Shown here: piece after piece, positions 50,601-62,753 of the stretch | Layout: every line of letters begins with the position of its first letter | How positions within the stretch are numbered: position 1 is the first letter of the stretch | The notes under the pieces: generated by a model | The model's input: the letters and a program-made list of their open reading frames with translations, nothing else | What the model was told of the DNA's origin: nothing | The model's database searches: none | Assembly (NCBI GenBank): GCA_900239685.1 | Contig: OENT01000631.1 | Location: 27,020-91,019 of the forward strand | Direction of reading: 5' to 3' | From: Rotaria macrura | Taxonomy: Eukaryota; Rotifera; Eurotatoria; Philodinida; Philodinidae | DNA: 64,000 nucleotides | Translations under genes and position numbers: made by a program

Positions 50601-53600
50601 TAGGTAGCAAATGATGATCATGTTACACTTGTTTTAATCGTAATAGTATAAGATATGAAAATTTTTATGAGTAGTTCTTGAGTTAATATAACGAGAATTT
50701 TCAACACACTTCTAGCATGATAAAAATCCAGGAATCACAGTTATTTCATCCTTTTCATCTAATTTTTGGCCTGGAACGACTATTCTCATTGTCTTCCTGC
50801 ATGCATTTGAGACATGTTTATTATGATTTCAAAAAAAACATTTTTACAATTCTTATCAGAACTTTTTACTAGTAGCTTAATAAAATCCGAAATTTATAAT
50901 AGTGTAAGATGATTTTATTTTAATTCACGAGCGAGATATTTAAGAATTAGTTCACAACATATTAAAATGACACGTAGAATTCAATATCATATAAGGTTAT
51001 GCATGTACAATAACCGCTAGTTATGACCGACGAGAAGAGGATGCAGGTGACCTAATATAAATATGATATACTGTCGCTGATTAGACTGGAACACATCTAT
51101 TCTATGAAGTACACAAAATAGGGTGAAAAGAAAATGAATCGAAGAATTACAACGCGTACCGGTAACCGATCACCCTGAATACAATCATTCTTGTAGTTAT
51201 AAAGAGAAAAAGCAATATTTTACGAAGATTAAATAGATTATGTTAAACACACGATCGAACATCGTTTGAGCATTGCGCACAGTAAAATGATTTAAGACAA
51301 GCGGTGATAGTTGACTCGATCGTTTGTCCTATTTATCTGCATTCTCGATTTTTATAAACAAAGCAGTTGGAGTTCGTTTCAGTTCTACTTGGCTCTATGC
51401 TCTACATCAAGACATTGATTTCTATGTCGATGTCAAGTTCATGCCCAAGTATTTAATAGATATTCTAGGGTGGACAAATTAGCCTTGAAACATTTTATCG
51501 ATTCGCATCGTTTCCCTGGAGAGTTCTTTTTCAATGATGTATAAAGCATTTTCATGTAAAAACGAACAATGACACATTCCAACCGTAGGATTGTGTTATA
51601 AATATAACATAATTGTCTCGTATTACTTATCTTTATTTCTGATCGCAAAACATGCAAAAGAGTTTAATCATCCATGTAATAGCTCTTGATAGCTTATTTC
51701 TAGTTATAACATCATACATCATTCTCACACTTTGATGAGTATGCAATTCCGATGTTTTTCTTGCGTAAATACATCAATGGTTGCACAGAAATATTGACGT
51801 CACTTTGAGAATGCTTATGCAGTGCTAAGCACAAAATATTTTGTTAAGATTTTCGAATCACAACAATGAGTATACCTGAGATTTCAACACGATCGAGCAT
51901 ATATTCATCGGAAATATAGTTAGGAATAACAATTGTTGTCCTTCACGAAATCGATTTATTCCAGTTATATGATATTTTACTTCAACAACGAGATTATACA
52001 TCTGAGATTAAACCTTCTTACTAACTCAGTGAAAAATTTCCGCTGATTTTAATCGGATTACTCTACAGCAAATTCAAAAGTATCAATCAATTGCAATTTT
52101 GAATTTGTTGCATAATAATCCGATTAAAATCAGCGAAAATTTTTCACTGGGAAGTCTTCAATCTACTTTCCATCGTTTCGCTTATAGTAAAGTTATGATT
52201 TAAACACCTTAGAATTAGCGAAACGATTTCATTTCGTCCCCATTCGACTGAAGTATATATCTCTTGCAAACTAGATCAGCTCGTTGGAAAAATTCTGTAG
52301 AATTCTTTTACAAAACATTTTTCATAATTCAAGTCTTTATGAATATGGTAGAAAAATTGTATAAGAACAACATGATTTTTTGTTTACTTCTCAACTTGAA
52401 CATTTTAGCATTGAACAAGGACGTACTTTTAATAGATGATGGAATATTTTATGTATAGCACTCTATAAAAAGATTCTATTGTTACATCATGATACTAACA
52501 TCTCTAGAGAAACATAGAACCAGTAGTGCCGACGTCCCCAGAAGCTTTTTTCGGAACTAAATTCATAAAACAATAGCAGAACATGAATGTTGGCTGAATT
52601 ATTCACCGGCTCTCATTGACAATACGGCCTTACCATGTAAACTGTTAAACTACATTTTACAAGTCATGTTTAGATAAACTTTGGTTTGTTTTTCTTTATC
52701 TACCACGTGTTTGAACGGTGAAACACATGAAGAAGTTTCTTGAACAAAGAATAAAAGCAATTCTGTTGTTGTTAGGTTTCGTTTTTAATTGTCTAACTCA
52801 TAGAATACTTCTCTGATACTAATCTAAACAACTAGCATACCATACATCTTTAAAAATGCGAAGCGCTATTAATGTATTTTATCAAAAAATGGCATATGAA
52901 AACTGTTCGAGTGTATACTTCTTTTGAACGTATCGTTTTTCATCAAGACGAGAAGATGTGTCAATCATCTTTATTCGTGTTGGAAATCTATTAAACTTAT
53001 GAGATTCCTTATCTTATCGCCTGTTTCGATGATTACATACGTCTTTACTTGTATGGAGAAGAAAATAAGTAATGAATAGAGGGAAATCAAGTTTTTCAAG
53101 ATGTGTGTACATTGTTTATCTAATGATTCTACACTTTTTTTTTAGTCGCAAAGAATTACAAAAGCATTCTCAAGTCGCAAACTTAGTAACTCAAGCAAAA
53201 AATATTGAATTAAATATAAATAATCAGCAATTAATAACTGTTGACACGCATCTACTAAGTTTGCATTCCGATTATTTCAAGACATTGTTCAATGGTCCTT
53301 TCTGCGAACGTAATCAAACAACTATTCAAATCCATCTACCTGACAACGTAGCAATTGAATCGTTCATACATTTGATTAATCTATTAATAAATAATGATGA
53401 AGTAATAGAATTCAACCGAATTGTGGATTTATTTAATTTGTGTGATGAATATTTATTTGATTACTTGCCATATCGATTAGCTGATCATGTTCTTGAGCAA
53501 TTTATAAATGGAATAACAACTGATATTATTCATATCGTGTCAAAAACAAAATTGATTTCGTGCCTTATTCGAGCATGTTTTTCTCATCTATTAACTAGTA

Positions 53601-53740
53601 GTACAAATATTTCGGCTGAAATATTTTCAAAATTTATGACGAACTATCCAGAAGAATTTCGGACATTGATAATTTCAATTTTAAAACAGAAATGTTGGTT
53701 TCACGACGAGCACTGGCCTTTTTTTCCAGGAATGTTCTGA
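44637..53740 (+). CDS. ARMC5: ARMC5-like armadillo-repeat/BTB protein
   Basis: Eight exons keep one frame: 44637-45011, 45606-45744, 45812-45890, 45945-46107, 46186-46722, 48341-49011, 49087-49236 and 53146-53740. They give 902 aa (human ARMC5 is 935). After an acidic leader (SEDDNNEYVIDDDEEYID), helical repeats of ARM type fill residues from about 60 to 680, for example SIQSTVLSIFANIACEQASH, RCFRLLGNVCTFEDAAKKMI, SMGNVLRNCTDHACLHSTI and FRLLNNLLRHSDMRTEFGL. A basic, nuclear-localisation-like RERKRFKTKH and a poly-Gln (QQQQQ) mark the junction of exons 5 and 6. The last exon encodes a BTB domain (about residues 720-830: VDTHLLSLHSDYFKTLFNGP). ARM repeats plus C-terminal BTB is the ARMC5 layout; there it is a CUL3 adaptor that targets RNA polymerase II subunit RPB1. 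The identity rests on architecture and length more than on residue identity. The 3.9-kb last intron leaves some chance that the BTB exon belongs to another gene, but the phase-2 join (GAATT|T) is in frame. Confidence 0.75.
46723..48340 (+). other. large intron of ARMC5-like gene (1618 bp)
   Basis: Donor GTATGG after AAGCATGCG and acceptor TTTTTAATAG. No coding potential or repeat family recognised. Confidence 0.7.
49237..53145 (+). other. largest intron of ARMC5-like gene (3909 bp)
   Basis: Between the end of the ARM-repeat region (KAYIDEL) and the BTB exon. It carries the hairpin element at 52027-52149 and, on the minus strand at 51439-51657, a weak open frame that may be a transposase fossil. 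Otherwise AT-rich sequence. Confidence 0.6.
52027..52149. mobile_element. 123-bp inverted-repeat (MITE-like hairpin) element
   Basis: Two 34-bp arms, 52027-52060 and 52116-52149, are inverted copies with a single mismatch. Both ends read CAGTG outward-in. A second inverted pair (52068-52079 with 97-107 on the same scale) continues the stem, so almost the whole unit folds back on itself. Terminal CAGT and small size resemble a Tc1/mariner-type MITE. A clear TA target-site duplication is not visible at the ends. It could instead be a structured RNA hairpin transcribed in the ARMC5-like intron. Confidence 0.6.
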
Positions 53741-56700
53741 TTCTTTTCATATATGTATATTTTGTTCCGATCATATTCTGCATAGCAACATTATGTGAAT
53801 GGTTTGTTTGTTTGTTTTTACTTTTTTGTCTGTTGGCTTTTTAATGACACAAAAAAGATATTTACAAGGATAAACCAGATGGCAAGTTTGTTTCGTTTTT
53901 GTAAGATCAAATGAAACACCGAGAATGTGAATGCAAGAAATTCATATTTTCAACTTATTTTTCTCCACAATATTTCATTGAAAATATTCAATTGTTTACT
54001 TCCGATTTGAATATCATATTCGTCCAAAAATGATCGAGTTTTTTATTACAAGAGAGCCATAGAGTTCATCAGATTAAAACTGAATCCTAGTTCTTAATTA
54101 AATCGCTTAGTAGTGTTCTAAAATAAATTTCAAACTATTCAACTAAGAAGATAACTTGACAGTATTTCACATGTGACAGATTCTATACGACTGAAATGTC
54201 TCGTTTAAACTATCTTTATCTTTGTAAAAATACGAATTTTTCAATCTATACCTTTTTTTTCTGTACGTACTGTGTACCATGGCAATCAATTGAAACATTC
54301 ATATCTTAGTAGAGCAATGTCTAAAATCTATATCAGATTCTATAATTCAGACATCATCCATGTACAAGACTTCCATTCAAAACTGGTCAATACTTTTATT
54401 TGCTCGAAGATGAGTCTTTTGAATAAAAGACGAAGAGAACGAAACTTTATTACAATCAAATACCACACGTAAGCAGATAATCTTCTCTAATTATTGCTTA
54501 CATTTTAGTAAACTATGATGACAAACGAAGTGAATCACATGCAAATATTTCCTCTTAATAAACACCAACGGTATATTATTAGTAGCAAAAAGAACAAGTC
54601 AATGAGAAGTTTTCTCTAGTTTCACAAAAGGAATGCGACTAACGCTTACGGTTCTCCTTGGGATTAATAGTACGATGCACATCACACACTTCTGTAATAA
54701 AGAACCTGCTATAATGCAAAATCTTTGAAAAAATGAAGTGTAAAAATTGCATGTTAATATTATCAGTTTTTTTTTCATCGAGTAAAATTTTAATTAAATA
54801 CGAGCAACGATGAAAACATTGCTTATTTTGATTAGCGCCGTATGGAAAACCAATGACATGTACATGAACAAATGATGAAAGTTTATTTTCCTCTTGAAAC
54901 CACAAACGACAATTTAGCATGATCACTGATGATCAATTGAAACAATAGACTATCTATATTTACTTTTACTTAACTATTGACGAGAATGAAAATTCAGTAG
55001 ACAATAGATGTAAGATTTTTAATCATAAATTTCTTCTGATGAGTTTTAATACTTTGATGAATTTCTTTTTTTCGATGAATTAATATTTATAAAATTCATG
55101 TATTATTTTTGTACACTCGCTAAAAATATGAATCGATGTTCAACTAAATTCATTTATTTGAACTGAGCAATAGAAACAAGTCTTTTCTCTGTTGTTACGT
55201 ATTTCCAATTCATTTCAAATATTAGAGTAAAGTACATACAAGCAAAGATAAAGTCATTTTAACAATACTGATAAAAAAAGAAGAGTACAAATGTTCTTGT
55301 CAAATAGTTCAAGTTTCTTTGAGTATATATCTATCGTATCATGAAAATATTTTTTATCATTCGATTATTGACTTATTTTCATAATCATGACAAAGATTTT
55401 TATATGAATATTTCAACTCATATTTTACCAATTTTTGAATTGAAATACTTTTCTTTTCTTATCAATGTTCACAAATGACTTATTACTGAACTTGCTCTTA
55501 AAATTGAATAATCAAATCAAATATTTATCAGAAGTCAACTTCACATCAGTTATTCAATACAAAAGAAATTTCTATTGATTTATGTTATTCGTGTTGATAA
55601 TGCAACTTTTACACCTGGCTATCAGTAATAATTGATGACTCAATCATTACAGAACGGTTATTCAATAGATCAAGTACTTTGCAACAGTTCACAGTCACAG
55701 AATTTTAAAACATTTGATATGAGCAGTATTTTTATAATTGTTGTATTTATATATCTAAATCATCAGTGATACATCAGTTAGTCAAGTCTGTTTCACTGAT
55801 CAGATTGATTGTTAATAAAACTCATAGCTGTTTTTGTTTTTCACATGTAAATCGAGCTTTACTATTGGTTCACATTGCTAAATGTAAAGTACCGATCTTT
55901 TAAGGAGATGATTCCAATTATAATGAATTCTTAAAATAGTTCGTATTAGTCTTTGCACCCATAGTTGATGACATTTTTTGTATTTTCAATTAGGAAATAT
56001 TTAAATAAAGTTGACTGGTTTCGAAATATCAATGTAAGACAATAATTTCTCGAGTAATTTTGAATAGAGGAAATACAAAATATTGTTTTCCTTGAACCTG
56101 TAACAATTGATGTGCAAATATTTAATTAACTTTTCAAACGTATCTCTTTTAATAAGTTCATGAGGAGAGAAAAAAATCCCATCTGATAAATAAAGATTAA
56201 ATTTCGTTATTAAAGATGACATAAGCATTCGTACTAGATGAACTAAATAATGAGATGAAAATACCATATTAATCATCTAGAGTATAGATTAATTAGTATA
56301 GAGAACTTTCAATATTCAAGTTCGAATGTAATGTTATTTCGAAAACTGTAAGTTCACTTTTGTTTTCAAATTCATCCACTTACTAGGATGATCTGTTACT
56401 GACTAGAATCAATATACTCTTCTCGTGTAGAAGTTGCATTTTTTTCATCTGGAATTCATGTAATTTTAGTTCTAACGATTTAATTTAATCTTTTTTTCTT
56501 ATTAGTTTCTTTTTTCTTCGACCGAAGGAAAGGAAAGAAAATATTACATAAAAATGCACTATGTTTATAGCAACTTTATGTGATTTCTCTATTTAACAAA
56601 GATACCGCTCACAATTCATCGTAATTGCAAATTTATTTTTCATTCGGCCTTCATATTAAAAACTATTGTGACTATGTTATGTCCAATTATGATTTTTATC

Positions 56701-57132
56701 TCAAGGCTGAGTATTGCATTCAAATCGTCTATAAAACCATGTTCCACGTTTTTCTTTCTCTTTCTTGTTAACAAGAAATCAAGTCCTCTTTGAACACATT
56801 TTTTTTAGTTATATCATTTTTCCATAAATCTTTTTCAAGAAGAACAAAAAAGAATTATATATATATATATGCATATACGCATATAATTAACATACAATCA
56901 ATTAACTGCCGAAATATTTCATCCCAATACAAAAAAAGGTCGGAAACATTTCAGAATTATTTCTGATATTATTATAGAGAAAAAGGAACATACTTAGAAT
57001 TTAAATTGCATAATAAGCAATTTTCTCTTAAGAATATAGATGCAACATATCTTTGAATGGTCTCAGGTGCACAGATTTATTAATATTTAAAATTATTACC
57101 TTATAATATATTCTACGGTATTAACAGGCATG

Positions 57133-57178
57133 CCACACACGCACACACACGTATATATATATATATATGTATGTGTGT
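57133..57178. repeat. compound (CA)n(TA)n(TG)n microsatellite
   Basis: CACACACGCACACACAC followed by a TA tract and then TGTGTG, a self-complementary compound repeat. Confidence 0.85.
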
Positions 57179-57567
57179 ATGCATTGCTAATTGATATAGT
57201 CGTCGAAAAAGAGTATGCTATTTTCTAGTCGAGAAAGCATTTTCTACTTTTATGAGAACTACATATGTTTATCTTGAGGTCATCAATTACAGTCTTTTTT
57301 CGTTATCAAAAGATGTAAGGTTCGTTAGTTTCTATCTTATGCATTTGTTTGGTGAATGATTAGAACTAATAATTGATAAGAGTGCTAGGGCTCTGGTTTT
57401 GATTCTATATATTTGTTCTTCATTTCAGATAAGTACTGTAGAACATTGACAAATGTTTGATTTCTTTATTCTGGCTTTTTTTATTGGTCTTCATGTATGA
57501 TGATCATCAAATTCTAGTGAAGCTCCACCCCATGTCGATGCATTCCCGCCTTTAGGCGATAAGAGGA

Positions 57568-57594
57568 AAGGAGAGAGAGAGAGAGAGAAAGAAA
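57568..57594. repeat. (GA)n microsatellite
   Basis: An alternating GAGAGA tract within a purine-rich patch. Confidence 0.85.
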
Positions 57595-60500
57595 AGTATG
57601 TTTGTGCAACACTGGCTTTATCGCATCACATTCGATCGGCTATCCATCTATTTAAGTATCTCTCTAGTGAGAGAGTATGCCCTGCTTGTGCGTGCCAATT
57701 AGTGCGTCGATCTGTAAACAACATCGAATGTCTTTCTCTCCCTGTGTATTTCTTTCTCTCATTTTCTCTTTCTGTTTCTATCTATCACATCCGGTTAAAC
57801 CCATTGGCGCCGGTATGGATGCACAAAAGATAAGAGATCAAGTGTCTACATGTGTTTGCCTGCTTTGCTTCTTTGCTCGTAAGATACACATTGCACAATT
57901 ACCTAGCGGAAATCTCAGTAAAGTAGAAAGTCTATCATTTGTATAAATCTATGTGATAGTTTATCTTTTCGTACATTAAAGAGAGAAGAAAAAAAAGGTC
58001 AAAAATTTGGCGTTGTTTTTAGGCAAGCGAAAAGAGGGAAAATGCATGAGATTGACGATGATGGATCATTCTAATTATTAGTCTTATGGCTTTTCATATG
58101 TGTACGTTTTTTTTTTCATATATTATAAACAAATCGTGATGATTACTTGCTAATCAGGCTGTTCGTCACTATCTAGGACAAGATAGCTTAAGTGCAAAAT
58201 CAATACAGATTGTGTCATCACTCTCGAGATTAAATCAGTCTAAATCACCAAACATCCATATGAATATTAACGTCTTCACTAAAATGTTCTATTCTTTCAA
58301 ATTAATGATTAGTCATTCTCTATTTCACTTATGCTTAAAACTTTTATGAATGCATAAATTTCTACTTCAAAAAAAAAGTAGCATATCGAAGTCGTCTTAA
58401 GCATCATGCAATCTATATTCTTGTCTTTGTATCTATTTATATAGAACTTTAAAAAAACAACACGAACTCTTCTTTGCATTATTCCATTTTAGATTGTCAA
58501 TTCATTTGTCTTCCGGTAAAATCATGTTGTGTGTACACCCTCTCACACACATGTCGATAAGTAGACATATAAGTCAAATAAAAAATACGGGAAATAGTAG
58601 CATGCATTTTTTTCTCTATTCACTTCAGCTCCATTAGTACTTCTTTCTTCTTTTCTATATGACACTGTTGATAGTAACATAGTTTTAACAGAGCAATCAA
58701 TTTTATTGAGTTTTCCGTCATATTTCGTTTTTTCTTCTCTTCCTCTTTTTATCTTTGACTCTCTAAACGTATCGTTGAGACGGATTCACCTATCATAGAG
58801 AGATAAAACATAAGCCAATTGTAGTGACAAAAATGACCCACACATTTCTGGCATTGAATATAGTCATTGCAATAGTCTCTCGTCTTTCTTCTTTGTTTGT
58901 TGAATGCATGCGTTCGTCAATTAAATCCCTCTAGTCAAAAGCAAAGAAAAAAAAGAGAAACGAGGACCATCTCTTTCGATGAAAATGTACGTACATGTCT
59001 GCGTGTGCATTCCTTATTCTTTCACATTCTCAATGTAAACGATTGCACCATTGTCAGGCTATTATCAATGTACAAATTAAGAATCTTATCCAGGTACATA
59101 GGCGCTTAAACCCCTGGATGAATTGGCGTATATATTATTGATCATCAATTGCCGCCTCCCCGTTCTTTTTTCTCTACGTTCTACTTTTTTCAATTTATAC
59201 GGTCTTTTATGTGTACATTTGTGTACATATATATATACATGTATATATGTGTGTGTGCTTTATGTAAATTTACCCTATATACGTATGTGTCGTATTTACT
59301 ACCAACATCGTCATCGAACTGCTGATGCTTGTCACAGCTTGTTTTTGTCGTTAACGTTATTCGTTTGGTTCGACATCTATCACATTGAATAGCGAAGTGT
59401 TAAAAAAATGTCAAGAATGAAAAGGTAACACGAGCGTACCCTTCTTACTCTCTCTACCTCCTTCTCAACCTAACATGATGCCTCGTTTGCAATGAACCGA
59501 TTCGATGATAAGTTTCGAGTGAAACTAATACGACAATAGCATTATCATTAAGTGAGAACATTAGCACTCTGTTGCTGATAACTGGTTGATCGTTAACTCT
59601 CTCATTTTTTTTCTCTTTGCTCGATTGCCCATTCAATTTCCCATTATGACTCGTTCATCGCATTCTCTTATCGGTTAAAAGTAAGTTGAACTAGTCTCTC
59701 GGTTTTTTTTCTTTTGCTTTGTATATTACTCCGATTGAAATGTGAGTCGCCGTGCTATGTACTCAAAAGTTAAGTCTTATGAGTACGTTTGAATGGAGAT
59801 AAAGACAAGCATAGACATATATATATATATATGTATATATATACATGTTCAAGTTATCTTTCATTTTTTCTTTTGGCAGAACACACTGCTGTTAACTCTT
59901 TCTATATGCGCTCCATTCATTTATATACAACATATTCGTTATGTACGTGAGCTTATTGACAGAAAATCAAATATACGTATACGTATGTACTCAACTATCT
60001 TTTCTCTGGCATATAATATACAAACTGTCAAACATTAATCTATACGTGATGTTTATACATTGTTTATGATGATAGGAAAGGTTTCGTAGAACGATGGTTT
60101 TTTTCTGTTATTTATTTAACTTTGGCTTGATGCCAATCTATAGTAACATACGTATTCAATGCAGTTGTTTTTCTTAGTTGTTGCTATGAGATGATCGGAA
60201 TATATATATATATATGTATGTGTGTATCTGATTTATTTCTATTTTATCTTTCCTTATTCTGTCAGAGTACTGCCCAGTGATTTGTATGTATGTGCCAGTG
60301 TCTCTTCTGCTCTTCATTTATCAATTTCTGAGCATACAGGAAATGTGCGAAAAACGATCATATGAAAAGGAAAGCGATAGAGAGAGAGAAAAAACAAACA
60401 TACAGAAAAAAAAAGACGAAGGAAAAAGCAAGTTCTATGGTAGTAATAGCAACAGCAGTGCGATACCACTTTTGACATGTCTCCCGACACTCATACATGC

Positions 60501-61523
60501 ATACACAGTTATTATTAAGGCGGCGTGCTTATATCTGAGCTACTCATCGCGTCAAACTAGCCGTGAATTTGTATGTTGTGCACCAGATGTGACTATTGTT
60601 TTTGCCAACGAGCTATCTACGACATATGTATGCATGTGCATGTATATGATCCAATCTTATTTTCTAATGTTTGTTCATTTTCCTTTCTTTTTCTATTCTT
60701 AATAACTCTAGTTTTCTCTTTCCTCTCTATCATGTACTTGATGTTTTATATTATTAGAAATTGGTCTGCTCTCTCCCTCGTTCGCTTGCTCTGTCGTAGT
60801 AGTATGTATTCTTTGTGTTGTTTTCAAGCATACAAAGGCATCCCGCAATGGCAGCAGCGGTAACGATTACTACTACGAATGAATGTATAAATAGAATGAG
60901 AAAGGAGAAAGAGAGAGAGTCACGGAGAAGGTAAAGGAATAGTAGCTTGTGTTGTGAATAGTAAAGTTGTCAAATTGATTTCGTAGATGCACACATGCGC
61001 ACACAGATATAGAGTTCTTTATTTACAATCGAGAATACTCGTACGATGTAAGATGTAAAATGCAGTCTACTTTTTTCATTTGAAGATTTCATTTTTAATT
61101 CATAGAAAGAAAGAGAAATTTGATGACAATATATCGAGTTTAACCGTATCCTTGACCTTCTTACTATCTCTTGTAACAAATATGTTTATTTACGTAGGAA
61201 CGTTAAGAAAAACCTAGTGAAATAAATTTTCTTCATCGTGGTGATTTGCGCGCCCCCTCTCGTTGTGATTATTCTTCTCCATCATTTTCCCGTTTACTAC
61301 TGCCGACCGGCGACAATATGTCGTCGCTCGTCTTCATTGTCCAATCAAGCCAGTTCTGACTCATCTCTTATTTCTGTTTTTTTGTGTTGTTGTTGTTGTC
61401 TACATCTCATTTATATTTTTTAGATATAGTATGTAACATGTTCACTGAAGGCTGATTAGTAGTTTGCACTCGTTCAGTATCATATTTTCAAAACTGTTCG
61501 AGTGTGTCTTCTATCCAATATCC

Positions 61524-62364
61524 ATGTATTCTATTGATCGTACATCTCCAGTTCCCGTTGATAATCATTCATTCATGTCGAAGGAAACTGAAACTGAAAT
61601 CGAATCGTCAACACCTGAACTAAATTTACTATTGGTATTGTATTCATTTATAAATATATATATATATATATATTGAGCTTACTCATGAATTTAAATTTTA
61701 TTTTCATTTTCTGTAGGATAAACTAACCGAAATACTACGATTTCGTTCAAGTTGTCGCCGTCATCTTGGTCAGCAACAGCAGCAGTCCAATCTATCGTCA
61801 GCAACAAACTTGAAACGTCTTCAATCTGGCAGCATAGAGCCACTTCATAATAATATCAGCAATAATAACAATACAGAGAGTTCATACACAAGTGCCTGGA
61901 AATCTTCGATTTCAAATCGATCATCCTATCATCAACATCATCAGAGTTCTTCGATCAATGAAAAAAAACGTCGTCTGCCTAGTTTATTACAACGTTTGAT
62001 CGACGAAGGAAATTTAATAAAAGAAGCTGTACGACGTCTTAAATCTCAACGTTTCACACATTCATTTAAACAACAACAAACACATGTTGCCAATACACCA
62101 TCGACGCCAACAACAAAATCTTCCTCACAAACTCTTCCGAATCTTAAATTATCATCAGCAAGTATTAATATACCTCAACAAATAAGTGATCCACCAACAC
62201 AAACAACATCATCACCTAATCGTGGTATATCATGGTTTCTTTCATCGAGTGTATTTGGTACAACAAATCCCAGTAGTGGCAGTGGCTCACCATTACGTAC
62301 TTGCTGTTCATCGAGTGGATATGAACGAACACCAATGGATGTTGGCGGTACTCATGATGGATAA
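61524..62364 (+). CDS. FRAT/GBP-like GSK-3-binding protein
   Basis: Two exons, 61524-61634 and 61717-62364, join in phase 0 across an 82-nt intron (which contains a TA repeat) and encode 252 aa. Most of the protein is Ser/Gln/Asn/Thr-rich and probably disordered. One block stands out, at residues about 124-150: LPSLLQRLIDEGNLIKEAVR followed by RLKSQRF. Vertebrate FRAT1/2 and Xenopus GBP carry nearly the same block (LLQQLVLSGNLIKEAVRRLH, then SRR), which is the helix-turn-helix that docks on GSK-3beta and displaces axin, favouring Wnt/beta-catenin signalling. That match, with N-L-I-K-E-A-V-R-R-L unbroken, is the basis of the call. Conserved acidic N-terminal FRAT features are not evident apart from SKETETEIESSTPELN (residues about 19-34). 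The start is the ATG closest to this region; an in-frame upstream ATG at 61464 would add 20 hydrophobic residues. A real expressed gene is likely given the spliced frame and non-random motif. Confidence 0.75.
61653..61672. repeat. (TA)n microsatellite in the FRAT-like intron
   Basis: A TA tract fills the middle of the 82-nt intron. Confidence 0.85.
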
Positions 62365-62712
62365 AACTATTTTAGACTATCAATCAGGTGTTTTGTATGT
62401 TAAACGCAATATCTCCCTTTCTTTCTTTTTTTTACGTTATTGATTTTGTTCTTGCTACCCTTGGTTAACTCTACTTACTTCAAGTTTGTTCTGTCTCAAG
62501 TCCCGCTGAGTGAATACTTCTCACCGGTTTTTGTCTCTCTATCTTCTTCATCAATTTTATTATATGTATATGTATACATTCCTATTTTGTTGTAAATAAC
62601 ATTGCATACTCCATTGCCATGTTCTTCTTTTTTTTCAACTGTTATTACTGTATCTAAATTCTGATAACAGTATATCAGTGTATTATCAGCCTGTATTATG
62701 CGACCATTACAT

Positions 62713-62753
<41 letters not shown>

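Larger units (their letters stand above)
53741..61523. other. 7.8-kb intergenic/upstream region of the FRAT-like gene
   Basis: No supported gene. From about 56,850 on, the character changes. Pyrimidine-rich CT tracts, a GA repeat near 57573-57590 and several TA/CA microsatellites (56857-56872, 57133-57170, 59228-59240, 59818-59840, 60200-60220) appear. Short CT-rich frames here are low-complexity by-products. It may be the promoter and 5' UTR territory of the FRAT-like gene. Confidence 0.5.

Noticed and set aside
57677-57946. An 89-codon plus-strand frame starting MPCLCVPISASICKQ
   Set aside because: It lies in a CT-rich low-complexity tract. Cys/Phe/Ser-rich translation is what such a tract gives in any frame, and no splice partner was seen.
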